Below, piece after piece: positions 1 through 8,325 of a stretch of DNA of 59,206 bases. How positions within the stretch are numbered: position 1 is the first letter of the stretch; each line of letters opens with the position of its first letter. A program made the position numbers and the translations under genes. The DNA comes from an uncultured Clostridia bacterium (GTDB lineage: Bacteria; Bacillota; Clostridia; Christensenellales; Aristaeellaceae), in NCBI GenBank assembly GCA_947565865.1, contig CANOHT010000018.1:1-59206 (forward strand). The letters run 5' to 3'. The notes beneath the pieces are model-generated. The model made no database searches and was not told where the DNA came from. It saw only the letters and a program-made list of their open reading frames with translations.

Positions 1-130
1 TTGTCCATTCGTATTTCTCCTCTCTATTCTGGCTATAGCTGCCAGGCCTTTGCTCGTTATAGCACTGGGTTATACGTTTGGACTCATAGCTATAAGCTTT
101 CCTGCCCCCGCTCGAAGCGGGGGGGCATTA

Positions 131-163
131 TGCAAAAAAGGGACAGCCCGCAAAGGCTGTCCC
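131..163 (-). terminator. Rho-independent terminator of the first glycan operon
   Basis: A 9-bp perfect stem (155-163 with 140-148, loop 149-154) is followed on the minus strand by a run of six T at about 134-139. It lies downstream of every minus-strand gene of the first glycan operon, so it probably ends that transcript. Confidence 0.85.
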
Positions 164-175
164 TGCTCAGGTTAA

Positions 176-358
176 TCAGGCCATCTTCTCCCGCAGCCGG
201 TTCAGCCTGCGGTTCCTTCCATACAGTGCCGAATCTGCCGGCACCGTCAGCAAATTCAAGATGTAAAAATGCGAAGGACAACGCCATATACCCGCAACGA
301 CATAGACATTCGCTATCCATAGAAAACCGCACAGACGGCCAAGGGCAATCATGGACAT
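176..358 (-). CDS. Possible 60-residue small membrane protein
   Basis: I do not recognise this short frame. The N-terminal half is hydrophobic (about residues 8-40, consistent with one or two membrane passes) and the C-terminus is Arg-rich. It stops 13 bases before the terminator at 131-163, which supports a real last gene. The ribosome binding site is weak (a GGGGA about 12 bases upstream), and a second overlapping minus frame exists at 90-332. It could equally be a decayed gene end. Function unknown. Confidence 0.3.
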   Translation of the reverse strand: MSMIALGRLCGFLWIANVYVVAGIWRCPSHFYILNLLTVPADSALYGRNRRLNRLREKMA

Positions 359-509
359 GCGGAAGACGCTTTTCCCCTTCGCTGTCCAGGCGGTTTAGAA
401 TTTGACAATGGACGCGGGCCAGGACAGGCCGAGGCTGACGATCATCAGCGCCTCCAGAGCCTTCGCCGCTTCTTACCTTCCCGGGCCCTTGCCCACCAGC
501 GGCGCAAGC

Positions 510-1271
510 TCAGTACCCCATCCCCCGGATGTTCTCATAGCTGCGCCTCAGGCAGTCAAAGGGGCTCTCGCCGTAGCAGTCGTCCTGCTCCACCAGCAGA
601 AATTCCGTCTTCTCCAGCGCCTTCAGCCTGGCCAGAATTTTCGGGAAGTCCAGATTGCCCTCGCCCACGGGGGCCAGCTTCTGGTCAAAGCCCTGCACCG
701 CCATGTCCTTCAGGTGCACACAGGGGATGCGATCCTGCAGCCTGTCAATCCAGGTCAGCACGTCCGCCCCGGCGGCCTGAACCCAGTAGGTGTCCAGGGT
801 GAAGCCCATAAGCTCGGCGGGCATCTGCTCCAGCAGCACATCCATAATGCGGCGGCCGTCCCGCAGGCGGGTCCATTCGATGTTATGGTTGTGGTACATC
901 AGCCGTTTGCCGGCATCGCGCATCTTTTTCGCGGGGGTGAGGAAATCCTTGGCAAACTGGTCGATCCACTCGGCGGTCTGGTACTTGGGAGCCATCATGC
1001 CGATGCCGATGTAGTCGCAGCCCAGAATCTCATGGTCACGGATGACACCCTCGGTGTCATCGATCATACGGTCGGGGTTGGTGTGGGTCAGGGCAATCTT
1101 CAGGCCGTATTCATCGCAGATATCGCGCTGCGCCCGCACCGGCACACTGCCGATGGCGGACAGCTGCACGCATTCATAGCCGATGGCGGCAATCCGCTTC
1201 ATGGTTTCCCGGAAATCCCGCTCATTCTGGGTATAGGTTCTGACGGTATACGTTTGCGCTCCCAGCATCAT
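510..1271 (-). CDS. Sugar phosphate isomerase/epimerase (xylose isomerase-like TIM barrel)
   Basis: A 254-residue AP-endonuclease-2/xylose-isomerase-like TIM barrel, the usual size for cytoplasmic sugar isomerases/epimerases of inositol and uncommon-sugar pathways. Typical elements are the MYHNHN strand near residue 130, a TLDTYWV strand near 160 and a CVHLKDM strand near 185; the His, Asp and Glu residues on these strands bind the metal. The ATG at 1271 is chosen because GAGGAGG lies 8 bases upstream; a further ATG follows directly at 1268. The open frame extends 30 bases further 5', but that start has no binding site. It is the last recognisable enzyme of the first glycan operon, 26 bases after the sulfatase. 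The substrate is unknown; an epimerase for a released keto-sugar is plausible. Confidence 0.85.
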   Translation of the reverse strand: MMLGAQTYTVRTYTQNERDFRETMKRIAAIGYECVQLSAIGSVPVRAQRDICDEYGLKIALTHTNPDRMIDDTEGVIRDHEILGCDYIGIGMMAPKYQTAEWIDQFAKDFLTPAKKMRDAGKRLMYHNHNIEWTRLRDGRRIMDVLLEQMPAELMGFTLDTYWVQAAGADVLTWIDRLQDRIPCVHLKDMAVQGFDQKLAPVGEGNLDFPKILARLKALEKTEFLLVEQDDCYGESPFDCLRRSYENIRGMGY

Positions 1272-1297
1272 GGTGGCTTCCTCCTCTTTCTCCAGGT

Positions 1298-2707
1298 TCA
1301 ATATTCGTCGATGCGGGGCAGGCCCTGGTAGGCCGCCCGCTGAACAGCACGGAGCATATGCAGCCGCATTTCGCTCATCACGGCGGCATAGGCAGGTTCC
1401 CCCGCGACGCTTCGCAGCTCATTGGGGTCTTTTTTCAGATCAAACAGCAGCTCCGCGCCCTGCTCGGGGCAGTAGTATTTGTACTTCTCCGTGCGCACGG
1501 TGGTCTGCCGGTCGCCATGCTCCCCGAAATATTCGGTCAGCACGGCCTCCTTGTGAACGTCCGTCCGGCCCTCCAGCAGCGCCGCCAGCGATTGCCCCTG
1601 CATGAAGGAGGGCGTCTGTATACCGCAGTAGTCCAGCAGCGTGGGCGCGATATCCACCGCCTCCGTCAGCGCGCCGCACACGCGCCCGGCTGAAATCATG
1701 CGTGGATAGGCCACCAGGCAGGGCACATGGGTGATGCAGTCATGCCCCGGCATCCCCTTCTGAATGCGGCCATGATCGCCCAGGAATTCGCCGTGATCGC
1801 TGGTAAAGACGATGACGGTATCCTCCATGTCGCCCCGCTGACGGATGCATTCCAGCAGCTCGCCCACGCCGTCATCCACCTGCGCTACCATGGCCAGGTA
1901 GGCGCAGGCCGCGTCACGCCACTTTTCATCCGTCATGTCCCGCAAGGCAGGTGACACAGCCTCTTCCTCCCCCACCACGGGCAGGCGAAGCTTGCTGCGA
2001 TCCACCCGTTCGATGTATTCTCGGGGTGGATTCAGCGGCGGATGCGGCGCGTAATACCCCGCGACGCAGAAGTAGGGCGTGTTCTTGTCCTGACGGCGGA
2101 TAAAGTCGCAGGTCTGCGCGGTCACGAAGGCCGTGTGCGTCAGCGAGGCGTCCGCCGCGAAGCAGTAGGGCTCGTGGGTGTTGCGGGGCACATCGCTGTA
2201 CCCCTTCTTCCCCCACATCACGGCGGCGGGGGGCAGCATGGTGCGCACACCGTCCAGCTGCTCGGGAGCCACGCGCTCCACCCACTTGGTATAGGCGTCG
2301 TCATAGCACCCCGGCTCGTCGGACTGGATCATGATGTCGAAGCCGTAGCGCAGCGGCGGATCGCGGTGATCCCGCCGGCTATGAGGCTCGAAGTGCAGCT
2401 TGCCGATCTGGGCCGTGGTGTACCCATAGGCCTTCAGGATGCCCGGCAGCGTAGGCACATCCTCCGGAAAACGCACACCGTTGGTGCCGATGCGGAGGGC
2501 GGAGCAGTATTGCCCGGAGAGAAAGCTGGCCCGGCTAGGAGCGCAGACAGGATTCTGCACATAGCATTCATCCAGCCTGGCGCCCATCCTCGCCAGGGCG
2601 TCCATGTTGGGCGTGGGGACGGCCCGCTGACCGTTGCAGCCCAGGGTGTCCCAGCGCTGCTGATCGGTATAGATCACCAGGATATTCGGACGTCGGAACG
2701 CCTTCAC
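1298..2707 (-). CDS. Type I sulfatase (S1 family), cytoplasmic
   Basis: A 469-residue S1 sulfatase that hydrolyses sulfate esters, probably on a glycan. The metal-binding N-terminus has D15 followed by a conserved Gln and Arg. The activation motif is C55-A-P-S-R, where Cys must become formylglycine, and a C-terminal TSDHGE element supplies further ligands. As a Cys-type sulfatase in an anaerobe it would need an anaerobic maturase, which is not in this window. There is no signal peptide, so it should act on imported sugars. The start is GTG at 2707 with AGGAAGG about 10 bases upstream; the nearby ATG is out of frame and stops at once. It lies between GH130 and the TIM-barrel isomerase in the same operon. 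Exact sulfation position and substrate are not predictable here. Confidence 0.9.
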   Translation of the reverse strand: MKAFRRPNILVIYTDQQRWDTLGCNGQRAVPTPNMDALARMGARLDECYVQNPVCAPSRASFLSGQYCSALRIGTNGVRFPEDVPTLPGILKAYGYTTAQIGKLHFEPHSRRDHRDPPLRYGFDIMIQSDEPGCYDDAYTKWVERVAPEQLDGVRTMLPPAAVMWGKKGYSDVPRNTHEPYCFAADASLTHTAFVTAQTCDFIRRQDKNTPYFCVAGYYAPHPPLNPPREYIERVDRSKLRLPVVGEEEAVSPALRDMTDEKWRDAACAYLAMVAQVDDGVGELLECIRQRGDMEDTVIVFTSDHGEFLGDHGRIQKGMPGHDCITHVPCLVAYPRMISAGRVCGALTEAVDIAPTLLDYCGIQTPSFMQGQSLAALLEGRTDVHKEAVLTEYFGEHGDRQTTVRTEKYKYYCPEQGAELLFDLKKDPNELRSVAGEPAYAAVMSEMRLHMLRAVQRAAYQGLPRIDEY

Positions 2708-2750
2708 ACGTCATCGCTTCCTTCCTTGTCGTGCCGGGATACCCAAGGGG

Positions 2751-3782
2751 TCAGAACCGCTCGAAGGCCTCGCCGTCGCCGGGGTTCAGCACACTGTGAT
2801 CCTTGATGTACTGCACAATTTCATCCACATAGCCGAAGGCCAGCCCCACGCAGGTATCCGCCGCGCCGTAATAGATGGCGATACGGCCCGTGTCAGCGTC
2901 CTGCACGGTGGCGCAGGGGAAGACCACATTGGGCACAAAGCCGCTGACCTCGTAGGAGGCCTCGGGGGTCAGAAGGTAATTTTCGCAGCGGTAGAGCACC
3001 TTGCTGGGCTCGTCAATATCCAGAATCGCGCCGCCCATGGAATACACAAAGCCGTTGCAGGTGCTGGCCACGCCATGGAACAGCATCAGCCAGCCCTCGG
3101 TGGTCTCGATGGGGCACGCGCCGCCGCCGATCTTCACTGCCTCCCACCACATAGGTCCGCGGCTCATCACATGACGGTGACGGCCCCAGTAAATCAAGTC
3201 GGGGCTTTCGGAGAGGAAAATATCGCCAAAGGGCGTATGGGCGGAGTCCGAGGGCCGGGAGAGCAGCTTGTACATGCCGCCAATCTTGCGGGGAAAGAGC
3301 ACCGCGTTGCGGTTGTAGGGGATGAAGGGATTCTCCATACGGATGAAATGCTCGAAGTCCTTGGTGCGGGCCATGCCGATGGCCGCGCCGCTGAAGTCCG
3401 TGCACCAGATGATGTAATAGGTATCATCGATACGCACCAGGCGGGGATCATAGGCATAGTTCGGCATCCAGGGATTGCCCTGCTCATCCACGAACTTCAC
3501 CTTTTCCCGATCCACCTGCCAATGAATGCCGTCCTTGGAGCGGCCCAGGTACACATGGGGCACACCGTCCACCTGCTCGCCGCGCAGCACAGCGATGTAG
3601 CCGTCCTGCCACGGCATCACCGCGCTGTTGAAGATTCGGCCGATTTCCGGCGTGGGGTTGCGTCCCATGACGGGGTTTTCGCTGTAACGCCACAGGGGCG
3701 TGGCGGCGGTATCCTGGGCGGGACGATCCTGCCAGGGCATGTTGGGCAGGGGGTGACCGTTGATAATCCTGATATCGCTCAT
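2751..3782 (-). CDS. GH130 family beta-mannoside phosphorylase/hydrolase-like protein
   Basis: A 343-residue five-bladed propeller of the GH130 type. The family includes phosphorylases that split beta-1,4-mannosides (mannosyl-glucose, mannosyl-GlcNAc, mannooligosaccharides) to mannose-1-phosphate, and some hydrolases. The conserved Asp of the NYAYDPR segment (D112) matches the catalytic acid. Other family-like features are the LSRPSD and WWEAVKIGGGACPI segments. The start at 3782 has GAAGGA about 7 bases upstream. No signal peptide is present. Nearby GH2 beta-mannosidase and mannose-6-phosphate isomerase support a beta-mannoside substrate. Whether it is a phosphorylase or a hydrolase cannot be decided by reading alone. 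Confidence 0.88.
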   Translation of the reverse strand: MSDIRIINGHPLPNMPWQDRPAQDTAATPLWRYSENPVMGRNPTPEIGRIFNSAVMPWQDGYIAVLRGEQVDGVPHVYLGRSKDGIHWQVDREKVKFVDEQGNPWMPNYAYDPRLVRIDDTYYIIWCTDFSGAAIGMARTKDFEHFIRMENPFIPYNRNAVLFPRKIGGMYKLLSRPSDSAHTPFGDIFLSESPDLIYWGRHRHVMSRGPMWWEAVKIGGGACPIETTEGWLMLFHGVASTCNGFVYSMGGAILDIDEPSKVLYRCENYLLTPEASYEVSGFVPNVVFPCATVQDADTGRIAIYYGAADTCVGLAFGYVDEIVQYIKDHSVLNPGDGEAFERF

Positions 3783-3808
3783 ATTCGTTCCTTCTTTCCT
3801 TTCAGGCT

Positions 3809-5170
3809 TTACAGACATTCTCCGTTGCTTTCCATCACGCGCTTGTACCAGTGAGCGCTGTCTTTGAGGATGCGCCGCTGGGTCTGATAATCCACATACA
3901 CCAGGCCAAAACGCTCATTGTAGCCATGCGCCCACTCAAAATTGTCAAAGAAGCTCCAGTAGAAATAGCCACGCACATCCACGCCGTCCTCCACCGCGCG
4001 GCGCAGCGCCAGCAGATACCGATGAACGTAGTCCTGCCGATTGGGGTCGTGCACCTGGCCGTCCAGGCTCACGCAGTCGTGAGCATCCATGCCGTTCTCG
4101 GTGATGATGATGGGCGTCTTGTAGCGCTCATACAGGAAACGCGGCCCCCAGTACAGCCCCTCCGCCTCGATGGGCCAGTTCAGCGCGTTGTGGGGATGGC
4201 CTGCCGGGAAGGGCACACGCTGAGGCCGTCCATCCTCGCCCGCACGCCACCGCTGCCCCTGATAAATATTCTGGGCATAAAAGTCCAGGGGCTGACGGAT
4301 GGTCAGCAAATCCTTTTCCCAGCCACGGGGCAGATGCTTTTCATAACCCCGGAGCCCCTCCGCCGGGTACTGCCCCAGCATCACCGGGTCGGAGAACCAT
4401 GCAATGTTCCAGGAGGGGCCTACCTTGTCATCCACCGGAACGCTGAAATAGGCTGTCCGAGCCGCCTCAATATCCTCCGGTCTGTCGCTGAAGGGCACGG
4501 CCGGATCACCGCAGGGCGCATAGCCGACACGGACGCCGGGCACGGTCTCCCGCAGCGCCTGCACCGCCCGCCCATGGGCGAGCATCAGGCGATGGGCCAT
4601 TTTCACCAGGTCGGAAGCGCTGGCCTTCAGCCCGGGCGCGTGGACGCCAAGCGCATAGCCGGAGCCAATAATGCACTGGGGTTCGTTGATGGTGATGAAG
4701 TCCTTGCAGCGGTCGCCCAGCCGCTGGCCGATGAGCCGCGCGTAGGCCGCGAACCATTCCGGCATGGCGGGATTCAGCCAGCCGCCGCGCCGGTGCAGGG
4801 CGCTGGGCAGATCCCAGTGATACAGGGTGCAGAAGGGCCGGATTCCGTGGGCCAGCAGGCAGTCAAGCAGGTCGGAATAGAAGGCCAGCCCCTTTTCGTT
4901 GACCTCGCCGGTACCCTCGGGCATCACCCGCGCCCAGGAAATGGAGAACCGGTAGTTGCGGATGCCCATTTCCGCCATCAGCCGGATGTCCTCCCGATAG
5001 GAGTGATAATGGTCGATGGCTGCGTCGCCGGTGGAACGATCCCCGATGGCGCCAGGGACCTTGGTAAATTCATCCCAAATGTTCAGGCCCTTGCCGTCCT
5101 CATAAGCGCCGCCCTCAATCTGATAGGAGGAGGTCGCCGTGCCCCACAGGAAGTTTTTCGGGAAGCTCAT
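3809..5170 (-). CDS. GH1 beta-glucosidase/6-phospho-beta-glucosidase-like glycosidase
   Basis: A 453-residue GH1 retaining beta-glycosidase, full length for the family. It begins with the standard FPKNFLWGTATSSYQIEG signature. The acid/base is E163 in the INEP motif and the nucleophile E358 in ITENG. No signal peptide, so cytoplasmic. The start is the second ATG (5170), 7 bases after AAAGGAG; the ATG at 5176 is too close to that site. GH1 enzymes act on beta-glucosides, beta-galactosides or beta-mannosides; in this operon it probably trims disaccharides taken up by the ABC importer. Plain (non-phosphorylated) substrates are more likely because the linked importer is ABC, not PTS. Confidence 0.93.
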   Translation of the reverse strand: MSFPKNFLWGTATSSYQIEGGAYEDGKGLNIWDEFTKVPGAIGDRSTGDAAIDHYHSYREDIRLMAEMGIRNYRFSISWARVMPEGTGEVNEKGLAFYSDLLDCLLAHGIRPFCTLYHWDLPSALHRRGGWLNPAMPEWFAAYARLIGQRLGDRCKDFITINEPQCIIGSGYALGVHAPGLKASASDLVKMAHRLMLAHGRAVQALRETVPGVRVGYAPCGDPAVPFSDRPEDIEAARTAYFSVPVDDKVGPSWNIAWFSDPVMLGQYPAEGLRGYEKHLPRGWEKDLLTIRQPLDFYAQNIYQGQRWRAGEDGRPQRVPFPAGHPHNALNWPIEAEGLYWGPRFLYERYKTPIIITENGMDAHDCVSLDGQVHDPNRQDYVHRYLLALRRAVEDGVDVRGYFYWSFFDNFEWAHGYNERFGLVYVDYQTQRRILKDSAHWYKRVMESNGECL

Positions 5171-5193
5171 GGTCATTCTCCTTTGCTACTGCG

Positions 5194-5973
5194 TCAAGGT
5201 ACAAAATGCGCCCAGATATCCGCCGCCCGCTTCGGGTCGGAGACGAAAAGGAAGCGGTCAGGCTCCTCGCGGAACTGCCGGTAGATGGGCTTGCCCTTCT
5301 CCAGCCCCAGGGCCGCGTAATCCTCGGGAGGCTTGACGATCAGCCGGCTTTCCTGATAGGCGGGGTTTCTCTCCCAGGCCAGCGTACCGTCCTCCCGAAG
5401 CAGCGGGAACCAGGCGATGCCGCCATGGCCGCGCACCTGGTCGTAGACAAAGCCGTAATCCCTGTCGCACCAGGCGCCGAAGGTCAGCGGCTGACAAGGG
5501 TCGGCGCTGACGGTGGCGTGTACCCAGAAGGGCGGGACGATGACCACGTCGCCGGGGCCAGCCTCCACCGCGTAGCAGCGACCGGGCTGATCCTCGCCGC
5601 GCTCCTGCATGTAGATCACCGCCCGGCCCGTCCATATCTCGTAGACCTCCGGGGTGGACCAGCCGCAGTGGGCTGACACCTTGTGAATATGTCCTTGGCT
5701 TCGGATAGGCTCATGCCCCAGCCGTCCGGCGGCGTAGGTCACCACGCCGTAGAGCAGCATCCGTTCCTCCATGGCCGGAAGATCCTGCCTGCGGCCCACG
5801 TCCATCATGATGGCGTAGACATTTTCGGGCCCGTCGCAGTCCGGCTCACGCAGGCTCTCCCGCAGGCTGTCCAGCTTGCGAAATTCCACCCCGCGCTGAA
5901 AGCAGTCCTCTCCCAGCCGGAAGCCCTCGTCCACGGACAGCGGCTCGATGTCAAACCCGGGATCAAAGTTCAT
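5194..5973 (-). CDS. Cupin-type glucose-6-phosphate isomerase family protein (longer copy)
   Basis: A 259-residue protein with an archaeal-type (cupin) phosphoglucose isomerase fold. The metal site is visible: H95 and H97 in GHIHK, Glu in the PEVYEIW segment (E109/E112) and a later His in VPPFWVHA. The enzyme would interconvert glucose-6-phosphate and fructose-6-phosphate or a related aldose/ketose phosphate. The start at 5973 is 8 bases after AAGGAG. It sits between the ManA-like gene and GH1. A second, shorter cupin isomerase lies two genes upstream (7765-8313), so the operon carries a divergent pair that may act on different phosphosugars. Confidence 0.78.
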   Translation of the reverse strand: MNFDPGFDIEPLSVDEGFRLGEDCFQRGVEFRKLDSLRESLREPDCDGPENVYAIMMDVGRRQDLPAMEERMLLYGVVTYAAGRLGHEPIRSQGHIHKVSAHCGWSTPEVYEIWTGRAVIYMQERGEDQPGRCYAVEAGPGDVVIVPPFWVHATVSADPCQPLTFGAWCDRDYGFVYDQVRGHGGIAWFPLLREDGTLAWERNPAYQESRLIVKPPEDYAALGLEKGKPIYRQFREEPDRFLFVSDPKRAADIWAHFVP

Positions 5974-5990
5974 GACGATCGCTCCTTCCG

Positions 5991-7745
5991 TCAAGTCCTC
6001 ACATAGGCTTTGATGGTCGCCAGCTTCTTGCCGACGCTGGGGCCATGGGGCGCGATGGTGTAGCGGCCCACCGCCGCAGGAATAATGAAGGTTTCCGCGT
6101 AATGCACCACAAAGGGCTCAAATTTCCCCTCGGGGCTCTCCACCACGGCCTCCTCGCCCTCCACCAGATTCAGCACGTTCACGCCGCCTTCCGTGTCATG
6201 CGCCACCTTCCGGGTAAACCAGTGCCGCCGGGTTTCGATGAACTCCCGCTCATGCAGGCCTGTGCGTTCCTCGCGGACGCCCTCCTCCTCATGTATCAGC
6301 TGAACCTGATCCACCAGGTTGTCCATCACCCACTCGGTGTCGCGGTCAAACTGAATATTCTTCATGCCGTGCTCCAGGTGAATGGGCCGGGGGCGGCCGT
6401 CCAGACCCAGGCGGCCCCAGTCCCACAGCTTGAAGGTAAAGATATAGGGCGTGGCGCTGATCTCCAGCACCATGCAGTTCTTGCCCGAGCAATGGATGGT
6501 GCCGGCCGGGATCAGGAAATGGTCATGCTTCTTGGCCGGGATGACGTTGACATACCGTTCGGCGTCAAAGCGGCCGGTCTCCTGGCTTTCCGCCAGCGCC
6601 TGGGCAAACTCCTCCCGGTCAATGCCCGTCCTGCAGCCCAGGTAAACGTGGGTGTCATCGGTCTCATCGGCGTCCAGAATGTAGTAGCTTTCATCCTGGG
6701 TATAATGCATTCCGAAGGTATTCTGGATGTACTCGGTCAGCGGATGCACCTGAAGGCTCAGATTGCCGCCGCCCATGGTATCCAGGAAATCGAAGCGGAT
6801 GGGAAACTCCGCGCCGAAGCGGGCGTGTACCTTGTCGCCCAGCAGCTCCCGGGGCCTGGTCAGCACCAGGTTGATGGCGGGCGTCTCCAGCACCATGCCG
6901 TCCACATCCATCAGCAGACTGTTTTCCTCGGGCACACCGTCAAAGCTCCAGGCATAGTTGGGCTTATCGGGATCCAGCCCGCACACAGCCTTCATCCACT
7001 GCCCGCCCCATACGCCGGGGTCAAAGTAGGGCGTCACCCGGAAGGGCTGCCCCACGGCCTGGGCCAGGCCCGCGCGATAGATGTCGCCGGTCATCATTTT
7101 GGGCTGGTCGGCGGTATTGGTGTCCAGGATGTAGTCGATGCTGTCGTGCAGGGTCATCTTGTGCCGATCCAGCACACGCCAGTCGATGAAGAACGCCCGC
7201 TTGTATTTGCGCAGGATCTCTTCATTGTAATTATCGCTGAGCCAGTTGGCCAGCTTGCCCGAGCGGAAGCGCAGCTGAATTTCCCACCGGGCCATATCCG
7301 CGTAAACGAGCACATCCGGCTGGCACAAAAGCGCCGCGCCCACACCGAAGACCAGCACCACGCCCTGAGCGGCCTCAATTTCCCTGCGCAGCGCCGTTCG
7401 CTTCTCCGCGTCAAAGAACTGCTCGATATGGTGATGGGACAGGATGCCGAACACCCGGTCATCCGTTACATGGTAGGCCAGCATCTGATCCACCTGCGCC
7501 TTGTCCAGCGCCGCCTGTCCTGCCAGGAACACATGATCCGGGTGAAGCCGCGCCGTCAGGGCGTCCAGCACCTCCCGCTCCCACACGCCGTGGTAGCAGT
7601 CCACGCAGATCACCTGCCGCCCTTTCCCCGCCAGCCTCCCGGTCAGCTCCTCGCCGATGGCGTCCCAGCCCTGCCAGGCATGGACGCCGCCGTCCGTGCG
7701 GACATGGATGGCGGGGTACCTGTCATAATCGCTGTAATTCATCAT
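5991..7745 (-). CDS. Class I mannose-6-phosphate isomerase with extra N-terminal kinase-like domain
   Basis: A 584-residue protein, much longer than ordinary bacterial ManA (about 300-400). The C-terminal part (from about 215) is a type I mannose-6-phosphate isomerase: QVHP and ESYY in the cupin core and the PAGTIHCSG loop supply zinc ligands. It would convert mannose-6-phosphate to fructose-6-phosphate. Residues 1-210 are an additional domain whose spacing recalls uridine-kinase-like P-loop proteins (strands around VICVDCYHG and VVLVFGVGAAL, then YADMARWEIQLRFR), but no clear Walker A is visible. The start at 7745 follows AAGGAGG by 7 bases. It overlaps the next gene's upstream site, consistent with coupled translation. 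The N-terminal role is unknown. Confidence 0.88.
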   Translation of the reverse strand: MMNYSDYDRYPAIHVRTDGGVHAWQGWDAIGEELTGRLAGKGRQVICVDCYHGVWEREVLDALTARLHPDHVFLAGQAALDKAQVDQMLAYHVTDDRVFGILSHHHIEQFFDAEKRTALRREIEAAQGVVLVFGVGAALLCQPDVLVYADMARWEIQLRFRSGKLANWLSDNYNEEILRKYKRAFFIDWRVLDRHKMTLHDSIDYILDTNTADQPKMMTGDIYRAGLAQAVGQPFRVTPYFDPGVWGGQWMKAVCGLDPDKPNYAWSFDGVPEENSLLMDVDGMVLETPAINLVLTRPRELLGDKVHARFGAEFPIRFDFLDTMGGGNLSLQVHPLTEYIQNTFGMHYTQDESYYILDADETDDTHVYLGCRTGIDREEFAQALAESQETGRFDAERYVNVIPAKKHDHFLIPAGTIHCSGKNCMVLEISATPYIFTFKLWDWGRLGLDGRPRPIHLEHGMKNIQFDRDTEWVMDNLVDQVQLIHEEEGVREERTGLHEREFIETRRHWFTRKVAHDTEGGVNVLNLVEGEEAVVESPEGKFEPFVVHYAETFIIPAAVGRYTIAPHGPSVGKKLATIKAYVRT

Positions 7746-7764
7746 TTCTGCGCCTCCTTTCCCT

Positions 7765-8313
7765 TTATTCCGTCACCAGCGTGGGCACGCCGTCCACAGC
7801 CTTCAGCCGGGCGGAAAAGCCCGTTTCCGCGATGGCGGCATAATCGTGTCCCGCGTCGGAGGGCCAGCAGGCGCCCACCCGCAGGGGAACGTCGCCGGTA
7901 TTGGCCAGCCGGTGGGCCACATGACCGGGGATGTAGTGCAGGCTTCCGGGCTGCATGGACTCAAACCAGCAGCGGCCCGTTTCATCCATCAGGATCAGCG
8001 CTCCCTTGCCCTCAATGCACCAGTAATATTCCGCGCATTCCCGCCGGGCATGGTAGTGTCCCTTGGTCATGAAGTACTCGCCGTCCACCTGACCAGGCAT
8101 CACGTTGCTGGTGCCGAAGAACAATCCGCCGGGCGTACCCTCCGCCACCGCGGCATGGCTCTGCACCTCATAAACGACCGTCTGCTGATCCATGGCCGCG
8201 CGGGCCGCCTCCCCCGCGAAGACGCCCCGCAGCTCGCCCAGGGTGCGCCGGGATTGCGCAACCTCCCCGCCTGTCAAATGGCCTGTTTGAAGATCGACCC
8301 TTGTGCCTTCCAT
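7765..8313 (-). CDS. Cupin-type glucose-6-phosphate isomerase (shorter copy)
   Basis: A 182-residue protein close in size and motif to archaeal-type phosphoglucose isomerases (PF06560). It has TKGHYH (H86, H88), a following AEYYWC with the Glu ligand (E95), and YIPGHVAHR with another His. The expected reaction is glucose-6-phosphate/fructose-6-phosphate isomerization in the cytoplasm. The start is the second ATG (8313), 7 bases after AAAGGAG. Only 12 bases separate it from the GH2 gene, so they are co-transcribed. It is the more canonical of the two cupin isomerases in this operon. Confidence 0.87.
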   Translation of the reverse strand: MEGTRVDLQTGHLTGGEVAQSRRTLGELRGVFAGEAARAAMDQQTVVYEVQSHAAVAEGTPGGLFFGTSNVMPGQVDGEYFMTKGHYHARRECAEYYWCIEGKGALILMDETGRCWFESMQPGSLHYIPGHVAHRLANTGDVPLRVGACWPSDAGHDYAAIAETGFSARLKAVDGVPTLVTE

Positions 8314-8325
8314 GGTCATGCTCCT

